DNA of 64,000 bases from Methylocystis sp. (GTDB lineage: Bacteria; Pseudomonadota; Alphaproteobacteria; Rhizobiales; Beijerinckiaceae). A model generated the notes under the pieces. The model did no database searches. It was not told where the DNA came from and saw only the letters and a list, made by a program, of their open reading frames with translations. This document shows positions 32,639 to 40,875 of the stretch, one piece after another (positions within the stretch are counted from its first letter, which is position 1; every line of letters begins with the position of its first letter). The translations under genes and the position numbers were made by a program. The stretch lies in contig JACOUB010000036.1 of assembly GCA_016178015.1 (NCBI GenBank), positions 102,472 through 166,471 of the forward strand. The letters are read 5' to 3'.

Positions 32639-32908
32639 TCAGTAGCAGGCCCAATGCCAGCGCCCGCGCCACCATCTCCAGCAGTCGCCGCCGTAACCGC
32701 CGTAGTAACCGCCGTATCCGCCATAGCCGCCATAACCGCCGTAGCCGTGGCCGTAGCTGTAGCCGCCGTAGCCATAGCCGCCGTACGGTCCGCCATAGCC
32801 GCCGTAACCGCCATAGCCCCAGCCGTGATGCCGATGCCCGGCGAACGCCGGCGACGGCGCCGCCAAGGCCGCCACAATCGCCGTAATGAGAGAGAGTTTA
32901 CGTAGCAT
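32639..32908 (-). CDS. Secreted Gly/Tyr-rich repeat protein
   Basis: The 89-residue product has a signal peptide (MLRKLSLITAIVAALAAPSPAFA). The mature part is made almost entirely of GYGGYGG repeats, with a HRHH start and the ending DCWRWWRGRWHWACY, which has two cysteines and many Trp/Arg. Such small Gly/Tyr-rich secreted proteins are common in hyphomicrobialean bacteria, with unknown function; structural or surface roles are guesses. The ATG at 32908 has a GGAGGAATT site. It stands between convergent argE and the hsp20 gene. Confidence 0.7.
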   Translation of the reverse strand: MLRKLSLITAIVAALAAPSPAFAGHRHHGWGYGGYGGYGGPYGGYGYGGYSYGHGYGGYGGYGGYGGYYGGYGGDCWRWWRGRWHWACY

Positions 32909-33078
32909 TGGAATTCCTCCTTCAGTCCCCTCTTCCCAAATCCTGCTCGAGTTTCGAGGCTTTTTCGGTACCAATTTTCGTTACAAATATGCTGACCGCC
33001 CGTGTGCCTGAACCGCCTGAAAACATACGAGCCGACGGCAAACGCCGCCGGCTCCGTACTTCTCGCAAGAAGGCCGGG

Positions 33079-33588
33079 CTACGCCGCTTTCTTGCCGATC
33101 GCCGGCGTGGCCGCGCCCGACGCGACCGGCTTGATCTCGATCGTTTTCGTCGTCGGCTTTGCGCCCGCCGGCTTGGCGATCGCGACCCGCAACACGCCCT
33201 TGTCGAAGCTCGCCGTGACCGCGTCCAGAGCGGGCTCGAACGGCAAGGTCAAGGCGCGATGGAACGAACCGTAACTGCATTCGACGACGTGCCAGTCTTT
33301 TTCCTTTTCCTCACGCTCGCGTTTCTTCTCGCCGGAAACGATGACGCGGGCGCCCTCAAGTTCGACTTTGATGTCCTTCTCGTCGACCCCGGGAAGCTCG
33401 GCGGTAATTTCGAACGCCTTGTCGCTTTCGGCGACATTGACCGCCGGCGCGCCGGCGCCGATTTCGGTCGTTAGCGGCCACTCGCGACCAAAGCCGCGCA
33501 TCATCTCCTCCATCTGCCGCCGCATCGTCGCGAACGGATCGCGCGGCAGACCCGTCTCAAAGAAGAGACTTGGTAAGAGGCTCCTCAT
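33079..33588 (-). CDS. Hsp20/alpha-crystallin-family small heat-shock protein
   Basis: The 169-residue chaperone has an N-terminal arm (MRSLLPSLFFETGLPRDPFA, then RRQMEEMMRGF), an alpha-crystallin domain (about 50-145, VNVAESDKAFEITAELPGVD, EKDIKVELEGARVIVSGEKK, SFHRALTLPFEPALDAVTAS and FDKGVLRVAIAKP) and a C-terminal extension ending in GKKAA. It should hold unfolded proteins during stress. The ATG at 33588 has a GAGGAGGGG site. No ROSE-type thermometer hairpin was identified in the leader, but I could not fold it. Confidence 0.9.
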   Translation of the reverse strand: MRSLLPSLFFETGLPRDPFATMRRQMEEMMRGFGREWPLTTEIGAGAPAVNVAESDKAFEITAELPGVDEKDIKVELEGARVIVSGEKKREREEKEKDWHVVECSYGSFHRALTLPFEPALDAVTASFDKGVLRVAIAKPAGAKPTTKTIEIKPVASGAATPAIGKKAA

Positions 33589-33754
33589 GATCCCCTCCTC
33601 TTGTCGCAGCCCCCGACGCCCCTTGCGTCGAAGCGGCCTTGATGTAGGGAGCCGTAGTTGGAGCGACAAGCCATCGCGGCAAGCTGACGCAGTAATTTTC
33701 GCCGCCGCCCTTTGGATGAAAGGCGCCGAGGACGGCTCAGTTATCTCCGCCGGA

Positions 33755-34105
33755 TTAAATGGCGATCTTCGTCTCGATCGCGTCGTAGTCCGCACGGACG
33801 CCGTCGTCTGTGGCGTCGAGAAGGCCGGCAGCCGTCAATGCTTGGACATCTGCGTGAACGTTGCTGTAGTCGCGTCCTAGCGCTTTCGCCAGCGCCCGGA
33901 CGCTGGTGACTTTATGCCTACGGACATAGCGCAGCAGCTCCATCCGCTTCCCCGTCAGCACGCGGGCGAGAGCATCCCAACTCTCAAAGGCCAGATGGCG
34001 CGCGTGGAAAGCCTCGCCGCGCTCAGCGCGACGCCAGGCGTCAACGAACCGCCGCGCCGCTTCGTCTTCCATCGCGCCGCCTACAGTGATTTTTACGTCG
34101 CTCAT
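33755..34105 (-). CDS. HVO_A0114-type winged-helix antitoxin/regulator
   Basis: The 116-residue protein starts MSDVKITVGG and has a C-terminal winged helix: TGKRMELLRYVRRHKVTSVR, ALAKALGRDYSNVHADVQAL and TAAGLLDATDDGVRADYDAI. It belongs to the group of small DNA-binding proteins labelled HVO_A0114 or COG4190, which pair with TumE-like toxins. The start overlaps the toxin stop by 4 bp. It should neutralise the toxin and repress the operon, a role inferred from the pairing. Confidence 0.8.
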   Translation of the reverse strand: MSDVKITVGGAMEDEAARRFVDAWRRAERGEAFHARHLAFESWDALARVLTGKRMELLRYVRRHKVTSVRALAKALGRDYSNVHADVQALTAAGLLDATDDGVRADYDAIETKIAI

Positions 34106-34416
34106 TTGCCACCTCGCAAGACTCGCACATCGGACCAAAAATCGGCCATCAGTTGCTCGACGCTGCGGAACGCGTAGGCCGTCTCGACACCTCGGAAGTG
34201 CCGATGATCGCCTTTTCCGCGCTCATTATCGTAGCCAACCTGCCGAGCGCCTGGACGACCATAAAACAGCGAATATTTCAGGCCATGGGTTGACGGCGGA
34301 ACCGGCGACGAAACGCGCCAGAGCGCCATTTCCACGATCGTACCGTCGTCATAGTCGATACGTTGGCGGAAGAGCAGTTCGGCCTTCATCGTGCTGATGA
34401 TGGCCTTGCCAGCCAT
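34102..34416 (-). CDS. TumE-family toxin (DUF6516)
   Basis: The 104-residue protein contains MKAELLFRQRIDYDDGTIVE, MALWRVSSPVPPSTHGLKYS, the hallmark YDNERGKGDHRHFRG and VEQLMADFWSDVR. This arrangement matches TumE (DUF6516) proteins, toxins of a type II system first noted on Tn3-family transposons. The YDN-x-x-GKGDH-x-H motif may hold the catalytic histidines, which is inference. Either ATG 34416 or 34389 could start it; neither has a strong ribosome site. It is the promoter-proximal gene of the pair, so the toxin is made first here, the reverse of most type II systems. Confidence 0.78.
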   Translation of the reverse strand: MAGKAIISTMKAELLFRQRIDYDDGTIVEMALWRVSSPVPPSTHGLKYSLFYGRPGARQVGYDNERGKGDHRHFRGVETAYAFRSVEQLMADFWSDVRVLRGGK

Positions 34417-34573
34417 ATGGCGTCAAGAACCTAATTATCCGCCGGCGGTGGCGTGGGACACGCCATTGCTTTCGTGAGGTGAGCGGCTATAGTCCGCGCC
34501 CATTCCCACCCCGTCCCTCGGCAATGGTCCGGCGTATCTGAGCTTTTGTGACGCTACCTCGAAGAGATCGAAC

Positions 34574-35080
34574 ATGAACCTGATCCCACCCGCCTACGCC
34601 CAGGCCGAGCAGGCGCCCGCAGTCCCGACGCCGCCCTCGCCGCCGGTCCCGACGCCGCCGGCCCCCGCAGCGCCGGGGCCTGCTCCTTCGGCGGTCCCGG
34701 CGCCCGCCGCTCCGAACGCCGCTGGCCAAGGCTCCAGCGTTCAGAAGCCCCCCGGCGCCGGCGCGCCGCCGACGCTGCCCGACATGTTCACGCAGTTGGC
34801 GCCGATCTTCATCATTCTGGCGATCGTCTACATCATCATCTGGCGTCCGCAGCAGCGACGCTCCAAGGAACAAAAGGACATGCTGAAGAACGTCCGGCGC
34901 GGCGATACGATCGTCACCTCGGGCGGAATTGTCGGCAAAGTGAGCAGAACCATCGACGACGCCGAGGTCGAGGTCGAGATCGCTCAGAACGTGCGCGTGC
35001 GCGTGCTGCGCCAGATGGTCGTGGAGGTTCGCGCCAAGGGCGAACCGGTCAAGGACGCTGCGCCGAGCTCCAAGAGCTAG
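34574..35080 (+). CDS. yajC: Preprotein translocase accessory subunit YajC, with Pro/Ala-rich N-terminal insertion
   Basis: The C-terminal 95 residues are standard YajC: one membrane helix (QLAPIFIILAIVYIIIWRPQ), QRRSKEQKDMLKNVRRGDTI and VTSGGIVGKVSRTIDDAEVE. The N-terminus starts MNLIPPAYAQAEQAP, and about residues 15-65 are a low-complexity Pro/Ala insert (PTPPSPPVPTPPAPAAP). YajC binds SecDF in the inner membrane, and secD and secF follow directly. The total of 168 residues exceeds the usual 110 because of the insert. Confidence 0.93.
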   Translation: MNLIPPAYAQAEQAPAVPTPPSPPVPTPPAPAAPGPAPSAVPAPAAPNAAGQGSSVQKPPGAGAPPTLPDMFTQLAPIFIILAIVYIIIWRPQQRRSKEQKDMLKNVRRGDTIVTSGGIVGKVSRTIDDAEVEVEIAQNVRVRVLRQMVVEVRAKGEPVKDAAPSSKS

Positions 35081-35173
35081 CACTTAAGGCGGCCGTCGCC
35101 GCCGTCCGACCACGTCGCGAGCCGCGCTACAAGCGGGCTCGCTCCAAACTCGATCCAGCGCGAAAGAAGAGCA

Positions 35174-36769
35174 ATGCTGCGTTTCGCCACTTGGAAAATC
35201 GTCGCGATCCTGGCGTTGACGCTCGCCGCCGTTCTCACCGTTGCGCCAAGCATGCTGGCGCCTTCGAATTTGCGGGCTGTGTCGCTCCGCCTTCCGTCCT
35301 GGGCGCAGCCGCGCACCATCGTGCTGGGCCTCGATCTGCAGGGCGGCTCCTATGTCATGCTCGAGGTCGACAAGGCGTCGGTGTCGCACACCCAGGTCAT
35401 GAACTTGCGTGACGACGTGCGACGCATTCTGCGCGAGGAAAAAGTGGCGATCGCCGGCGGCATCGGCGCTCAGTCGCGCGGCGTGCAGCTGCGCGTGCCC
35501 GACGCAGCCGAGCGCGCGAAGATTCTGCCGAAGTTACGCGCGTTGACGCAAGCGTTCGGCAGTCGTCTCGCCGGCGGCGGAAGTGCGTCGCTCGAGGTCA
35601 ACGACGCAGGCGACGGCTTGGTGCAAGTGACGGTGACCGACGCCGGGCTGACCGACAAGGTGCGCCGCGCCGTCGATCAGTCGATCGAGGTGATCCGTCG
35701 CCGCGTCGACGCGCTCGGCACCAGAGAGCCGAGCATTCAGCGCGAGGGCGACGATCGCATCATCGTGCAGGTGCCGGGCCTCCAGGACCCCGAGCAACTG
35801 AAGACGATTCTCGGCCAAACCGCCAAGCTGGAATTCCGCCTGGTCGGCGAACCCGGCCAGAACCCCGCGGAACTCGAAGAGCTCGAACAAACCGAGCAGC
35901 AGGGCAAGATCGCGGTCGAAAAGCAGGTGATGGTGCAGGGCGAGGACCTCACCGACGCGCAACCCGGCTTCGACCAGCAACGCAGCGGCGAACCGGTGGT
36001 CAACTTCCGCTTCAACATCCGCGGCGCGCAGAAATTCGGCGAAGTCACCTCAAAGAACGTCGGACGCCTGTTCGCCATCGTGCTGGACAACAAGGTCATT
36101 TCCGCGCCGCGCATCCTGACGCCGATCACCGGCGGGTCGGGCCAGATTTCCGGACATTTCACCGTCGAGCAAGCCAACAACCTGTCGATCCTGTTGCGCG
36201 CCGGCGCGCTGCCGGCCAAGCTCAACATCGTCGAGGAACGCACGGTGGGGCCTGGGCTCGGCCAGGATTCGATCGACGCCGGCAAGCGTGCGGCCTATGT
36301 CGGCGCGGGCCTGGTCATCGTCTATATGCTCATCACCTACGGCATGTTCGGCGTTTTCGCCAATCTCGCGCTGTTCGTGCACATCGCGTTCATCTTCGCC
36401 GGGCTGGTGCTGCTTGGCTCCACGCTTACGCTGCCCGGCATCGCCGGCATCGTGTTCACCATCGGCATGGCCGTGGATTCGAACGTGCTGATTTACGAAC
36501 GCATTCGCGAGGAACAGCATTCCGGCCGCTCGATTCTGGCGGCGCTCGACGCGGGCTTCAATCGCGCTTTCGCAACCATCGTCGATTCCAACGTCACGAT
36601 GTTCGTCGCGGCCGCGATCCTCTATTTTCTGGGCTCCGGCCCGGTCCGCGGCTTCGCCGTCTCGCTGGCGCTCGGCATCTTGACCTCCATCGTCACCGCC
36701 GTGACCATGACCCGCATGATGATCGCGGTCTGGTATCACTACGCGCGGCCGACGCATCTGCCGATCTGA
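35174..36769 (+). CDS. secD: Protein translocase subunit SecD
   Basis: SecD (531 residues) uses the proton-motive force to assist late protein export. It has an N-terminal helix, a large periplasmic domain (P1 head with GLDLQGGSYVMLEVDKASV, VIRRRVDALGTREPSIQREG and DDRIIVQVPGLQDPEQLKTI) and a C-terminal block of five helices with the GIAGIVFTIGMAVDSNVLIY motif and its conserved Asp, and ERIREEQ. It is 11 bp before secF and 94 bp after yajC, the standard operon. Confidence 0.97.
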   Translation: MLRFATWKIVAILALTLAAVLTVAPSMLAPSNLRAVSLRLPSWAQPRTIVLGLDLQGGSYVMLEVDKASVSHTQVMNLRDDVRRILREEKVAIAGGIGAQSRGVQLRVPDAAERAKILPKLRALTQAFGSRLAGGGSASLEVNDAGDGLVQVTVTDAGLTDKVRRAVDQSIEVIRRRVDALGTREPSIQREGDDRIIVQVPGLQDPEQLKTILGQTAKLEFRLVGEPGQNPAELEELEQTEQQGKIAVEKQVMVQGEDLTDAQPGFDQQRSGEPVVNFRFNIRGAQKFGEVTSKNVGRLFAIVLDNKVISAPRILTPITGGSGQISGHFTVEQANNLSILLRAGALPAKLNIVEERTVGPGLGQDSIDAGKRAAYVGAGLVIVYMLITYGMFGVFANLALFVHIAFIFAGLVLLGSTLTLPGIAGIVFTIGMAVDSNVLIYERIREEQHSGRSILAALDAGFNRAFATIVDSNVTMFVAAAILYFLGSGPVRGFAVSLALGILTSIVTAVTMTRMMIAVWYHYARPTHLPI

Positions 36770-36779
36770 AGGCAAAACC

Positions 36780-37817
36780 ATGAAACTGCTGCGTCTCGCC
36801 CCAGAGAACACCAAATTCCCGTTCATGCGGTTTCGCCGCGTGAGCTATCCGTTCTCGGCTCTGATGTCGATCGTTTCGGTTCTGCTGTTTGTCTTCCATG
36901 GGATGAATTTCGGCATCGATTTCGCCGGCGGTACGGTCGTCGAATTGCGGGCCAAATCCGGCAACGCCGAAATCGTCACCCTGCGCGCGCTCGGCGAAAA
37001 GCTCGGCCTCGGCGAGATCGAAATACAGGCCTTCGGCAATGAATCCGACGCGACCTTGCGCTTTGGCTTGCAGGCGGCCGGCGACGCCGCCCAGCAGGCG
37101 GCGGTCGAGAAAGTGCGCACGGCTATGGGCGAGGCCTATGATTTCCGCCGCGTCGAAGTCGTCGGGCCGCGCGTTTCCAACGAGCTCGTGCAATCGGGCA
37201 TCCTCGGCATCGTGCTGTCGATCATCGCCGTATTGACCTATCTATGGTTCCGCTTCGAATGGCAGTTCGCCATCAGCGCCGTGATCGCCACCATGCACGA
37301 TCTTTGGCTGACGGTCGGCTTCTTCTCGCTGACGCAGCTCGAGTTCAACACGACCTCGATCGCGGCCATTCTCACCATCGTCGGCTATTCGCTGAACGAA
37401 ACGGTGGTGGTGCTCGACCGCATCCGCGAGATGATGCGCAAGTATAAGAAAATGCCGACGGCGCAGATGATCGACATGTCGATCAACGCCGTGCTGCCGC
37501 GCACGATCATGACCGCGACCACGGTCTTTCTCGCCCTGATGTCGCTGGTGACGTTTGGCGGCCAGGTAATCCGCTCCTTCTCGGTGGCGATGATCTGGGG
37601 CATTTTCGTCGCCACTTACTCGTCGGTGTTCATCTGCTCGCCGATGCTTATCTATCTCGGTCTGCGCAATGACGAGGTCGGCAAGACGCCGGAGCCCGCG
37701 CCGGGCAAGGCGGCGGCCATCGCCAAGACTGCGGCGCCCGGCAAAACAGCGGCGCCCGCCAAAGCGGCGACTGCGGGCAAGGGGACAAACGCGCAGGCCA
37801 AACCGAGGACTGCCTGA
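36780..37817 (+). CDS. secF: Protein translocase subunit SecF
   Basis: SecF (345 residues) has six membrane helices, the GIDFAGGTVVELRAKSGNAE motif after the first helix, and the VGYSLNETVVVLDRIREMMR segment with the conserved Asp. The last 45 residues are an Ala/Pro/Lys low-complexity tail (APGKAAAIAKTAAPGKTAAP) not needed for the fold. It works with SecD and YajC. The following squalene-synthase-like gene starts 13 bp later. Confidence 0.97.
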   Translation: MKLLRLAPENTKFPFMRFRRVSYPFSALMSIVSVLLFVFHGMNFGIDFAGGTVVELRAKSGNAEIVTLRALGEKLGLGEIEIQAFGNESDATLRFGLQAAGDAAQQAAVEKVRTAMGEAYDFRRVEVVGPRVSNELVQSGILGIVLSIIAVLTYLWFRFEWQFAISAVIATMHDLWLTVGFFSLTQLEFNTTSIAAILTIVGYSLNETVVVLDRIREMMRKYKKMPTAQMIDMSINAVLPRTIMTATTVFLALMSLVTFGGQVIRSFSVAMIWGIFVATYSSVFICSPMLIYLGLRNDEVGKTPEPAPGKAAAIAKTAAPGKTAAPAKAATAGKGTNAQAKPRTA

Positions 37818-37829
37818 ACGGCTCGGGTT

Positions 37830-38726
37830 ATGGCGCAAAGAGGCCAAGGTTTTGTCGCCGAACGGCGGAGCGAACTCGCCGCCCATTACCATCGCTGCGA
37901 GCGGCTTCTCCATGCGAGAGACCGCGACTGCTGGCTGGCCTGCCTGTTCGCGCCGTTCGAGGCGCGGGCCCATCTCCACGCGCTTTACGCCTTCAAACAC
38001 GAAATCGCCGCGGCGCCCGCGAAAGTCTCGCAACCCCTGCTCGGCGAAATGCGCTTGCGCTGGTGGGCGGATGCGCTGGAGGGGTCTCCGGAAACTGCGA
38101 CAAGCGGCGGGGCGCGCGCGCATCCGGTCGCCGACGCTGTCATCGACACCATCGGACGTTACTCGCTTCCGAGAGCCGAATTTCTCGATCTCATCCAAGC
38201 CCATCTTTTCGATCTCCACGACAGGCCGATGGCAACCCTGGAAGAACTCGATGCTTATTGCCGCAGCACGTCGTCGGCGCCCATGCGCTGGAGTGCGCAG
38301 GTCATCGGCGGCGCAGCGCAAGACACGGTAGACGCAATCGAAAATGCGGGCGTCGCCCTGGCGCTGACCAGATTGCTGCGCGCCCTGGCCGAACCGGCTG
38401 CGTTCGGCCAGGTCTTTACGCCCACGGCGCTGTTGGCGCGCCACGGCTCCGGCCAAAGCGAGATCAGAAACCGCGCCGCCACGCCCGCGCTGCGCGCAGC
38501 GCTTGCCGAATTGAGGACGCACGCGCGCAGCCATTATGATCGGGCGAGACGCGCGCTGAAAAGCGCCGATCCGGCGCAGGCGGCATTGCTGCCGGCGGCT
38601 CTCGTTCCGCTCTATCTGGCGCGAATGGAGAGGAAAGAATACGATCCGTTCGCCGCCTGTGTGGACCTGCCGCAATGGCGCCGGCAATGGCGCCTGTGGC
38701 GCGCGTCGCGCCGCAACGGATTGTGA
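37830..38726 (+). CDS. Squalene/phytoene-synthase-family protein, NDUFAF6-like (probably non-catalytic)
   Basis: The 298-residue protein has the all-helical fold of this family: CWLACLFAPFEARAHLHALY, AFKHEIAAAPAKVSQPLLGE, MRLRWWADALEG, HLFDLHDRPMATLEELDAYC and LTRLLRALAEPAAFGQVF. In true phytoene and squalene synthases the first motif contains Asp pairs (DE-x-x-D); here the corresponding site reads FKHEIAAAP, so Mg-binding aspartates are missing. Sequence motifs such as L-x-ALYAF and GE-x-R-x-x-WW-x-DAL match the alphaproteobacterial relatives of NDUFAF6, an assembly factor of respiratory complex I. Carotenoid or hopanoid genes are not nearby. Function as an enzyme is therefore doubtful. Confidence 0.75.
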   Translation: MAQRGQGFVAERRSELAAHYHRCERLLHARDRDCWLACLFAPFEARAHLHALYAFKHEIAAAPAKVSQPLLGEMRLRWWADALEGSPETATSGGARAHPVADAVIDTIGRYSLPRAEFLDLIQAHLFDLHDRPMATLEELDAYCRSTSSAPMRWSAQVIGGAAQDTVDAIENAGVALALTRLLRALAEPAAFGQVFTPTALLARHGSGQSEIRNRAATPALRAALAELRTHARSHYDRARRALKSADPAQAALLPAALVPLYLARMERKEYDPFAACVDLPQWRRQWRLWRASRRNGL

Positions 38727-38729
38727 GTG

Positions 38730-40070
38730 ATGACGCCCCCACCCGACACCGCCATCGGCCACAAGGCCCGTCAACTGCGAATCGACACGCTCATCAAGCT
38801 GCGCTGGCTGGCGATCGCAGGACAGTCGATCGCCACGCTGGGCACCTATTTTATTTTCGGTTTCGACTTTCCGATCGGCTCCTGTCTGCTCGCCATCGCC
38901 CTCTCGGCCGGCCTCAACATCGGCCTGCGCGTGGGGACCTACCGCACGTTCCGCCTCGACGATGCGGAGGCCGCTTTTTTGCTCGGCTACGACATCCTCC
39001 AGCTTGCCGTGCTGCTCTATTTGACCGGCGGCCTCGCCAATTTTTTCGCGATGTTTCTGCTGGCGCCGGTCATGATTTCGGCGGTTTCCCTGCCACGAAA
39101 GCTGACGCTTTCGCTCGGCATGTTCATGATCGGCGCTGCGACGATCCTCTGCTTCGATTCCTTGCCGCTTCCCTGGCGTCCTGGGGAGGGCCTCAGGTTC
39201 CCGCTGCTCTATCGAGCCGGGGTCTTGACGTCCCTTGCCCTTTCCGCCGCCTTCATCGGCATTTACGCGGCGCGCGTTTCCGACGAAGCGCGCCAGCTTT
39301 CCGCCGCTCTCGCCGCAACCGAACTCGTGCTTGAGCGCGAGCAGCATCTCTCGCAGCTCGACGGCCTTGCCGCCGCCGCCGCGCATGAGCTCGGCACGCC
39401 GTTGGCGACGGTGACTCTCGTAACCAAGGAATTGCAGAAATCGGCCGCGGTGAGCGCCCCGGTTCTCATGGACGATCTGGCGCTGCTCGAGCACGAAGCG
39501 CGCCGCTGCCGGGACATTCTGCGCAAGCTCGCATCGCTCGGCGATGATGAGGCCAGCGTGCTCAACGTCCTGGCGCTCGGAACGCTGATCGAGGAGGTGG
39601 TGGGGCCGCAACGCGATTTCGGCGTCGAGGTCGAAGTCGCCAAGAGAGGCGACGCCGAGGAGCCGGCGTGCGCTCGCAATCCCGGAATACTGTATGGCCT
39701 CGGCAATCTGGTCGAAAACGCCATCGACTTTGCCCGCTCCAAGGTGCGCATTGAGGCGCGATGGTCGCCGAGCGCGGTGGCGATCTCCATCGAAGACGAC
39801 GGACCGGGGTTTGCGCCGGCGATCCTGAAGCGGCTCGGCGACCCTTACGTGAGCGGGCGCGACGCCGACCGCCGCACCAAAGGCGAGTTGGACTCGGGAT
39901 TGGGTCTCGGCCTGTTCATTGCCAAGACCCTGCTCGAACGTTCTGGCGCAAGCATACACACCAGCAATATCGAACCGCCGAAAACAGGCGCAAGAGTAAC
40001 CGTCACGTGGCCACGCGCCGCATTCGAACGAGGCGCGGCGCCGCCGCCCAAGCCATTAAGCGCCGGCTAG
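38730..40070 (+). CDS. regB: Redox sensor histidine kinase RegB (PrrB/ActS family)
   Basis: The 446-residue kinase has six N-terminal membrane helices (about 25-185), the H-box AAAAHELGTPLATVTLV (His219), a dimerisation-region cysteine in RRCRDILRKL (Cys260) that matches the redox-active Cys of RegB, and an ATP-binding domain (NLVENAIDFA, IEDDGPGFAP and GLGLGLFIAKTLLERSG). RegB senses the quinone pool and aerobic respiratory flow. The normally conserved GGxxNPF quinone motif reads GGLANFF at residues 100-106, so Pro is replaced by Phe. The ATG at 38730 is 3 bp after the preceding stop; a GTG at 38727 is also possible. regA follows after 174 bp; senC is not present. Confidence 0.92.
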   Translation: MTPPPDTAIGHKARQLRIDTLIKLRWLAIAGQSIATLGTYFIFGFDFPIGSCLLAIALSAGLNIGLRVGTYRTFRLDDAEAAFLLGYDILQLAVLLYLTGGLANFFAMFLLAPVMISAVSLPRKLTLSLGMFMIGAATILCFDSLPLPWRPGEGLRFPLLYRAGVLTSLALSAAFIGIYAARVSDEARQLSAALAATELVLEREQHLSQLDGLAAAAAHELGTPLATVTLVTKELQKSAAVSAPVLMDDLALLEHEARRCRDILRKLASLGDDEASVLNVLALGTLIEEVVGPQRDFGVEVEVAKRGDAEEPACARNPGILYGLGNLVENAIDFARSKVRIEARWSPSAVAISIEDDGPGFAPAILKRLGDPYVSGRDADRRTKGELDSGLGLGLFIAKTLLERSGASIHTSNIEPPKTGARVTVTWPRAAFERGAAPPPKPLSAG

Positions 40071-40218
40071 CCAATTGACGAGCGCCACCGGAGCCGGCGA
40101 GTTCGAACAGCGCGACAACAACAAACCTGAAGTCATCGCGCATCTGGAGAAAAAACGGTCGCGCTCCAAATGAATAGAATCGCATCATCGAATACAATGA
40201 TATATGTTTGACCTAAAT

Positions 40219-40231
40219 CATTCTGAGAATG
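40219..40231. promoter_or_regulatory. CATTCT-G-AGAATG palindrome before regA
   Basis: A perfect 13-bp palindrome lies 13 bp before the regA start, directly ahead of its GGAACGGAAAGG ribosome site, inside an unusually AT-rich 90-bp intergenic stretch. It could be an operator or a hairpin acting on translation. No known regulator is assigned. Confidence 0.45.
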
Positions 40232-40244
40232 GGAACGGAAAGGC

Positions 40245-40853
40245 ATGACGATCGAAGCAAAGAGCGGCTGGGACGAGGATGAGGCGGCGGAAACCTCTGC
40301 GGCGGGCGCCCCTGCGCCCGAGACGCTTTTTGATCGCTCGCTTCTCATCCTCGATGACGACAAGGCGTTCTTGGAACGTTTGGCCCGCGCCATGGAGGCG
40401 CGCGGATTTTCGGTCACGTGCGCGGAATCGGTGGCGGGCGGGCTCGCCGCCGTGGAACAGGCGCCGCCGGCCTTCGCCATCATTGACATGCGCCTTGGCG
40501 ACGGCAACGGGCTTGACGTCATCTCACAATTAAAAGCGAAGCGGCCCGACGCGCGCGGCATCATCCTGACCGGCTACGGGAACATCGCGACGGCCGTGAC
40601 GGCGGTCAAACTCGGGGCCTTCGACTATCTCGCCAAACCCGCCGACGCCGACGAAATCTACTCCGCCCTCATGTCGACTCAGATCGACAAGCCGGACGCC
40701 CTCGACAATCCGATGTCGGCGGATCGCGTGCGCTGGGAGCACATCCAGCGGGTTTACGAGTCCTGCGACCGCAACGTCTCCGAGACGGCGCGCCGACTGA
40801 ACATGCACCGCCGGACCTTGCAGCGCATTCTCGCCAAGCGCGCGCCGAGGTAG
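40245..40853 (+). CDS. regA: Response regulator RegA (PrrA/ActR family)
   Basis: The 202-residue protein has a receiver domain (LLILDDDKAFLERLARAMEA, phosphoacceptor Asp81 in FAIIDMRLGDGNG, Thr in IILTGYG and Lys in YLAKPAD) and a Fis-type DNA-binding domain (WEHIQRVYESCDRNVSETAR, RLNMHRRTLQRILAKRAPR) that is near-identical across this family. RegA controls carbon fixation, nitrogen, respiratory and photosynthesis genes in alphaproteobacteria. The N-terminal 30 residues are extended and acidic. The partner kinase is regB just upstream. Confidence 0.95.
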   Translation: MTIEAKSGWDEDEAAETSAAGAPAPETLFDRSLLILDDDKAFLERLARAMEARGFSVTCAESVAGGLAAVEQAPPAFAIIDMRLGDGNGLDVISQLKAKRPDARGIILTGYGNIATAVTAVKLGAFDYLAKPADADEIYSALMSTQIDKPDALDNPMSADRVRWEHIQRVYESCDRNVSETARRLNMHRRTLQRILAKRAPR

Positions 40854-40875
40854 CAGCCCGCGCCGGCAGGGTCGG

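Noticed and set aside
32639..32908. Gly/Tyr repeats as a CRISPR or DNA satellite
   Set aside because: The short tandem units encode GYGG repeats after a clear signal peptide, with a ribosome site; no spacers exist.
37242..39959. Minus-strand open frame of 905 codons
   Set aside because: It lies antisense to secF, the squalene-synthase-like gene and regB, whose motifs are unmistakable; it has none of its own.
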